Shown here piece after piece: positions 14,244 to 18,237 of a stretch of DNA of 18,237 bases. The stretch lies in contig DESS01000300.1 in assembly GCA_002361335.1 (NCBI GenBank), positions 1 through 18,237 of the forward strand, given 5' to 3'. The position numbers and the translations under genes are program-made. Under the pieces are notes generated by a model. The model did not search any database, was not told where the DNA came from, and was given only the letters and a program-made list of their open reading frames with translations. Each line of letters starts with the position of its first letter. Position 1 is the first letter of the stretch. Source of the DNA: Richelia sp. UBA3308. GTDB lineage: Bacteria; Cyanobacteriota; Cyanobacteriia; Cyanobacteriales; Nostocaceae.

Positions 14244-16148
14244 ATGAAATTCCCAACCAAATTAATAGGGTTGATAACTTTTACCAGTCTTTCTCTATCT
14301 ACTGCTGTCTTTGCACGTCCGGTTAGAACTAATCCAGTTCCCAAACATCAAGGAATTTGCCATAATTCTGTTAGCAATGAGATAAATGAATTAGTAAAAG
14401 ATACAGTAGTAAAAAATAAAATTCCTGGATTAACAGTCTCGGTTTCTAAAAACGGTCGCATGGTTTGTAACAAAAGTTATGGTTACGCTAATTGGGAAGA
14501 GAAAACTCCCATGACACCACGTTCGCGATCGCAAATTGGTAGTGTATCTAAAGTTATCGTCACTGCAGGAATGATGAAACTGGTAGAGCAAGGGCAAGTT
14601 TCTCTACAAACACCTATTTATGGTACAAATGGTATTTTAAAAGGTACAGCTTATCAAAAAGCTATGCGTCAGGGTACCCGTCGCTATCGTCCGATTATTG
14701 ACATGGCAATTGGTAAAAATAACCGAGTTTTTACTTGGTACTTTGATGGTAAAGTAACTCAAGGTAGTTCTGATGATTTAGAGAAATATTCTCAACCACA
14801 AAGCTTTACCGTACCACCAGGACAAAGTTTTAATAGCATTATTGCGATCGCCAAAGGAGGAAGCCAAAATCGGGTTTATGCTTGGTACGATGATGGTAGT
14901 TACAGTATTGGAACTCCAACAGATTTAGATGCCTTTGAATACAAAAAGAAAAAGAAGAAAGGTGGATTCAAAGGCTATAGAATACCCAGAGAAAATCAAA
15001 GAGATAATATTGTGGGAATTGGAATGGATACCAACCAAGAAATTACCTACACTTGGTATCATGACGGTACGGTAAGTTCTGGTTCTGTTACCAATCTAAA
15101 AAGTAGATGGACAAAAAAATACACAACACCTGGTAACTCTTCTCGACGTTACAATATTGTCGGTACAGCAGTCTCTGGAAACAATGTAAAGCTTCCTTGG
15201 TATAGCGACAAGAAAGCAAGTAAAGGTAGCGCAACAAATTTGAGTTCAATCAAAGGTTTATATGATTACCAACGTCGAAATATTGAAGGTTCAATTAGTA
15301 GTTGGTTGAATGAATATAACAAAGTCCAAGTTCGTCATCTACTCAGTCATACTTCCGGTTTAACCAGAAGTGGTAAAGCACCACAAGCTGCAATCAAATA
15401 CAACAAATCTTTTGATAAATACACAAATCCCCTTCCCTATAAATTTTCTCACCTCTACGTTTTAAGTACTCGCAAACGTTTATTTGCTCCTGGAAGTCGT
15501 TATCAATATTCCAATCACGGTATAGGATTGGTAGGATTTTTAATTAAACAAATTAGTGGGGATTCCTATGATATCTTCTTGAAAAAGCATATCTTAAATC
15601 CCATCGGACTTGGTAACGTAATTGCCAGAAGAACTGTTATCAACCCAAATCTTGATGCAAATCCCCATAGTTTGAGCAGGGGAAAAATCGTTACTAAAAA
15701 GATTCCTACCAAAAACCATCCTGGAAGCGCAGCAGGTTCCTTAAAAGCAACCGCAGGGGATTTAGTTCGATTCATGCTCGCTACCGATAAATTACCAAAT
15801 CATAAAGATATTCTCAAACCAGAAACCATTGATTTGATGGAATCCCGTCCATTTCCTAACAATGCTCCGAATGTAGCTCATGGTTGGCATATTAAATGTA
15901 AGGATAGCGCTTGTAACCAAAGCAAATTATCTCACAACGGGAAAACTGGGGGAGGAACTGCTTATATGGTTAAATTCAAGAATTATCAGCTTTCTAATAT
16001 TGACGTGAGCGGAATTAACGTGGCGATCGCAACTAATTCTGGTAGTGTGAATACTGGTAAACTTAGTAAACTAGCACACGATATTGCTCGTAAATTGGGA
16101 ACAGCAAATATTCCTGAAAATTACGATTTATTGAATGTTGAAACTTAG
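14244..16148 (+). CDS. Exported beta-lactamase-fold serine hydrolase with inserted WYxDG repeats
   Basis: A 634-aa secreted protein of the class C beta-lactamase/DD-peptidase-like (PF00144 type) fold; the substrate could be peptidoglycan, D-amino-acid peptides or an ester. Signal peptide is at 1-24 (ends VFA-RP). Catalytic motifs are S100-V-S-K103, Y422-S-N424 and H564-N-G with K567-T-G, plus VRHLLSHTSGL (363-373). Between the first catalytic helix (LQTPIYGTNG) and VRHLLSHTSGL, where family members normally have a few tens of residues, lies an insert of about 200 residues (about 147-345) made of four repeats with the pattern IxxIAxGxxxxVYTWYxDGxxxxGxxTDL; the fourth is degenerate (PWYSDKKASKG). 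The insert may bind a wall or glycan ligand or cap the active site. The gene follows the 137-aa gene by 100 bp and may share its transcript. No Shine-Dalgarno is evident. Confidence 0.88.
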   Translation: MKFPTKLIGLITFTSLSLSTAVFARPVRTNPVPKHQGICHNSVSNEINELVKDTVVKNKIPGLTVSVSKNGRMVCNKSYGYANWEEKTPMTPRSRSQIGSVSKVIVTAGMMKLVEQGQVSLQTPIYGTNGILKGTAYQKAMRQGTRRYRPIIDMAIGKNNRVFTWYFDGKVTQGSSDDLEKYSQPQSFTVPPGQSFNSIIAIAKGGSQNRVYAWYDDGSYSIGTPTDLDAFEYKKKKKKGGFKGYRIPRENQRDNIVGIGMDTNQEITYTWYHDGTVSSGSVTNLKSRWTKKYTTPGNSSRRYNIVGTAVSGNNVKLPWYSDKKASKGSATNLSSIKGLYDYQRRNIEGSISSWLNEYNKVQVRHLLSHTSGLTRSGKAPQAAIKYNKSFDKYTNPLPYKFSHLYVLSTRKRLFAPGSRYQYSNHGIGLVGFLIKQISGDSYDIFLKKHILNPIGLGNVIARRTVINPNLDANPHSLSRGKIVTKKIPTKNHPGSAAGSLKATAGDLVRFMLATDKLPNHKDILKPETIDLMESRPFPNNAPNVAHGWHIKCKDSACNQSKLSHNGKTGGGTAYMVKFKNYQLSNIDVSGINVAIATNSGSVNTGKLSKLAHDIARKLGTANIPENYDLLNVET

Positions 16149-16175
16149 TATTGTGTCCCATTAATCTTGACGGGT

Positions 16176-16236
16176 TTGTAGTTGGACTTCAGCCCTTCTT
16201 AATTCCGTTATAAAATACGCTGAAGCGCTACTACGA
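16176..16236. repeat. Imperfect 18-bp inverted repeat after the serine hydrolase gene
   Basis: TTGTAGTTGGACTTCAGC (16176-16193) pairs with GCTGAAGCGCTACTACGA (16219-16236) at 14 of 18 positions around a 25-nt spacer. The right arm resembles the half-site of the 34-bp palindrome at 12506-12539. It lies 27 bp after the serine hydrolase stop, within the 256-bp convergent gap, and looks like a decayed dispersed palindrome. Confidence 0.55.
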
Positions 16237-16303
16237 AACTTTTACCTATCAAAACAAATGGGACAAACCAGTAGTCCTTTTCATTAGTTTGGATGCCTAA
16301 TTT

Positions 16304-16357
16304 CCCAGTCCTATTTATAGGACTTTAGCTCTTAGACTGGGACTTATAGTCCTAGTC
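16304..16357. repeat. Cluster of overlapping stems in the convergent gap
   Basis: Three competing stems occur in 54 bp: AGTCCTAT-tt-ATAGGACT (16307-16324, perfect), CCCAGTC with GACTGGG (16304-16310 and 16335-16341), and GACTGGGACT-tat-AGTCCTAGTC (16335-16357, 9 of 10 pairs). They share the AGTCC/GGACT core, so only some can form at once. Position between the 3' ends of two convergent genes suggests a bidirectional stop or a dispersed repeat. Confidence 0.6.
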
Positions 16358-16404
16358 TAGTTGGTAAGAAAACTCGTCATAATTGATGAAACGCACTAAT
16401 AATA

Positions 16405-17802
16405 TTAAACCAAAACTCTTTGAAAATATTCCCGATATAAATTACACCTGGGTACAACATGATTATCCTGCCGTTGCACTAAACCCATACTGTGCAATTT
16501 ATAAATGATAATTGAATTTAATTCAACTGGTGATGGTGAATTAACTACTTTATTGAAAGCCTCAGCCAGTCTCGGACATTTTTGCAAAATTTCTAAATAT
16601 CCTCGCAAATGATTGCTGTAAATACCCGCTTCTGTAGAAGCTGATTGCAATAATTCTTCTAACTTTAAATTTTTACAAGATACTTCATACATTGCTAATC
16701 TAACTAAAAAAGGATGTCCCCCTACTAATTTCATCAACTTTTCTACTTGTATTTCACCCCAATTAAGGCCATGTATAGAAGCTAATTTTATCACCTGCTG
16801 TTTATCAAATTCGACTAATTCCACAGGTACACCAGCATTAAATGGTGATTGATGTATATCCAAGGGAACATAAACTTCAGTTGAATGAGCTAAAACTAAA
16901 CGTAGATTTTGCCAAATTGGGATAACTTTTGCTTTTTCGTGCCAACTCCGCAGCATTCCGAAAAAGTCTTCAATTACTTCTGAATAAGAAAAAATTTTAT
17001 CCACATTATCTAATGCTAAAACTATGGGATTTTCTATTTCTGTAAGTAAATATTCTTCAAAATAAACAGTACAATTGTCGTTACTGCCCAAAATTTCCGC
17101 ATCCCAATAATCATTTAATTGATTTTCTAGCTTTAATTGTCTACCTACCATACAACAAAGCCAGCGCAGGAACTTCTCTAAATTATTTAAAATTTTTCGC
17201 TCTACGCTGCTCAAATCTAAATAAATATTTTGATAATTTTCACAATTAGCATGAGCAATAATTCGATTTATTAAAGATGTTTTACCCATCAGTTTCGGTG
17301 CTTTAATCCGAATTAGAGAACCCGGTTTAAGAATCGTTTCATAACAAAGATTTTCAACGCGATCGCGTTTAATATAAAAAAGGGAATTCGGTGGCACAGA
17401 ACTCTCTGGGAAAGGTAAGTCTATATTTTTTGGGGAAACCGATAATTCTCGTACTTCCACAGCAATTGTATTACTTTCTCTCTCCCATACTCTCCTTAAT
17501 GCTGCTTTAAAATTCTTTTTTGTAACTTTTTCCTCCAAAGCTTTAGAGAGCTTATGCCATAATTTATTACCAATATCTTTATTTAGATATTCACTGCTAT
17601 AACCGTAATTTATTGCCATTTCATCATAAGTTTTCTCTTGCGAGGAAGCTTCTAGTACTTTAATTTCAATATCGCTGAGATATTTTCCTGTAGTTTTAAA
17701 TAAAGCTAAGTCCGCAACTTCTTTTATATGCTTCCAAGAGAATTCAGGCATTGAATCCATATTCATTTGTAAGTTATATAAATTATCAGTAATTTGAAGC
17801 AT
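16405..17802 (-). CDS. AAA-like ATPase with N-terminal helix-turn-helix (vWA-MoxR-associated type)
   Basis: A roughly 465-aa protein with the layout of cyanobacterial AAA-like proteins whose N-terminus resembles the vWA-MoxR-associated HTH domain. Counting from the TTG at 17826, the HTH-like region is about 30-110 (LSDIEIKVLEASSQEKTYDEMAINYGYSSEYL), a linker leads to SLFYIKRDRVENLCYETIL, Walker A is APKLMGKTS (176-184), and Walker B is IVLALDNVD (268-276). A GGHPFLVRLA motif and a C-terminal winged-helix-like segment follow. This is a cytoplasmic STAND-like switch by analogy; no effector domain is fused. The start is uncertain: TTG at 17826 or ATG at 17802 are both possible and neither has a Shine-Dalgarno. 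I chose the ATG. It converges on the serine hydrolase gene. Confidence 0.85.
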   Translation of the reverse strand: MLQITDNLYNLQMNMDSMPEFSWKHIKEVADLALFKTTGKYLSDIEIKVLEASSQEKTYDEMAINYGYSSEYLNKDIGNKLWHKLSKALEEKVTKKNFKAALRRVWERESNTIAVEVRELSVSPKNIDLPFPESSVPPNSLFYIKRDRVENLCYETILKPGSLIRIKAPKLMGKTSLINRIIAHANCENYQNIYLDLSSVERKILNNLEKFLRWLCCMVGRQLKLENQLNDYWDAEILGSNDNCTVYFEEYLLTEIENPIVLALDNVDKIFSYSEVIEDFFGMLRSWHEKAKVIPIWQNLRLVLAHSTEVYVPLDIHQSPFNAGVPVELVEFDKQQVIKLASIHGLNWGEIQVEKLMKLVGGHPFLVRLAMYEVSCKNLKLEELLQSASTEAGIYSNHLRGYLEILQKCPRLAEAFNKVVNSPSPVELNSIIIYKLHSMGLVQRQDNHVVPRCNLYREYFQRVLV

Positions 17803-17902
17803 AACTGCATCATTGCTTTGTCTCAATGTACTGACAATACACTTTAGATTGCTTTCCTATTCCTGAGTTTTATCAATACCGAACTTTTGATCGCAATAAA
17901 AA

Positions 17903-17923
17903 ATCCTACAGCTTTATCCTATT
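17903..17923 (+). promoter_or_regulatory. Fifth, partial copy of the recurrent motif upstream of the HTH-AAA gene
   Basis: CTTTATCCTATT at 17912-17923 is identical to the 3' part of the copy at 11297-11308. The 5' part (ATCCTACAG) matches only loosely. It lies 86-110 bp upstream of the HTH-AAA starts considered, in the same + strand orientation as the other copies, and so is reversed relative to this leftward gene, as the 11289 copy is relative to the AAA-WD40 gene. Confidence 0.4.
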
Positions 17924-18237
17924 CCAACATCTTCTTTAAAAATGGCGTTTATTTGGCTTTTCTACGTAAAAAAACTGTATGCCTCTTTTTAAGAGTGATT
18001 CAAAATACTTTAAATACTGAATAAATGCAATATTTCTACATCTAAACATCATATTTTTTCCGTAATTCGTTACAAAAAATTACAAAAAACCTCTCAATTG
18101 AGAATGGTGTCATTTATAATGAGAACATTTTCATTTAACTCACGAAGTTAACTTATTTTTTGGACGTGATCTAAGTCGCCCTTACGGGTATGCGCGGAGC
18201 GCACACTTCGTGAACGGCAGTCGCTCATGGGGGAAAC
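17924..18237. other. Gene-free right end with possible rightward promoter and GC-rich hairpin
   Basis: No credible gene was seen in this stretch. A perfect 12-bp palindrome TCTCAATTGAGA (18092-18103) lies 11 bp before a TATAAT box (18115-18120), overlapping where a -35 element would be. Two TTACAAAAAA copies precede it (18070-18089). TTAACT-cacga-AGTTAA forms a small inverted repeat at 18135-18151. The final 60 bp turns GC-rich, with TGCGC-gga-GCGCA (18191-18203), typical of dispersed cyanobacterial repeats. Any gene driven from here must lie beyond the window. Confidence 0.4.

Overview
The window comes from a filamentous, probably heterocyst-forming cyanobacterium (Nostocales; Calothrix/Rivularia-like is a guess). 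This rests on an essentially canonical ntcA gene, the chromosomal neighbourhood around it (DUF3146, YqgF-like, DUF3084, ntcA, fabI, hisB), HIP1 octamers (GCGATCGC) inside several genes, a heptanucleotide tandem repeat of the STRR type, and many dispersed cyanobacterial palindromes. The DNA is AT-rich throughout.

Left part (1-5740) is core genome. A small DUF3146 gene faces a leftward run of YqgF-like nuclease, DUF3084 membrane coiled-coil protein and ntcA. Divergently from ntcA run fabI (fatty-acid elongation) and hisB (histidine synthesis). A perfect NtcA box (GTA-N8-TAC) sits upstream of ntcA and suggests autoregulation. The roughly 400 bp between ntcA and the DUF3084 gene is non-coding and holds a tight palindrome and an interleaved pair of stems that could form a pseudoknot.

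Middle (5740-7290) is a transition zone: an Rpn/DUF2887-type nuclease-like gene with a clear terminator, then two abutting MITE-like elements, a four-copy ATTACTT repeat and a pair of copies of a motif (ACACCTGATTTTATCCTATT) that recurs later.

Right part (7290-17830) is an accessory region dominated by exported proteins: a 130-aa four-cysteine protein, a 271-aa basic protein, an acidic-linker M35-like metallopeptidase that is split by a frameshift, a 137-aa four-cysteine protein, and a 634-aa beta-lactamase-fold serine hydrolase with four WYxDG repeats inserted between its SxxK and YxN motifs. It is bounded on the right and interrupted on the left by two leftward genes for STAND-like ATPases: AAA-TM-14xWD40 (1180 aa) and HTH-AAA (about 465 aa). 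The recurrent 20-bp motif occurs upstream of both ATPase genes and of two secreted-protein genes, which hints that the cluster may be co-regulated. Whether the ATPases and secreted enzymes act together is inference only.

The last 400 bp holds no gene; it contains a palindrome next to a TATAAT-like box and a short GC-rich hairpin.
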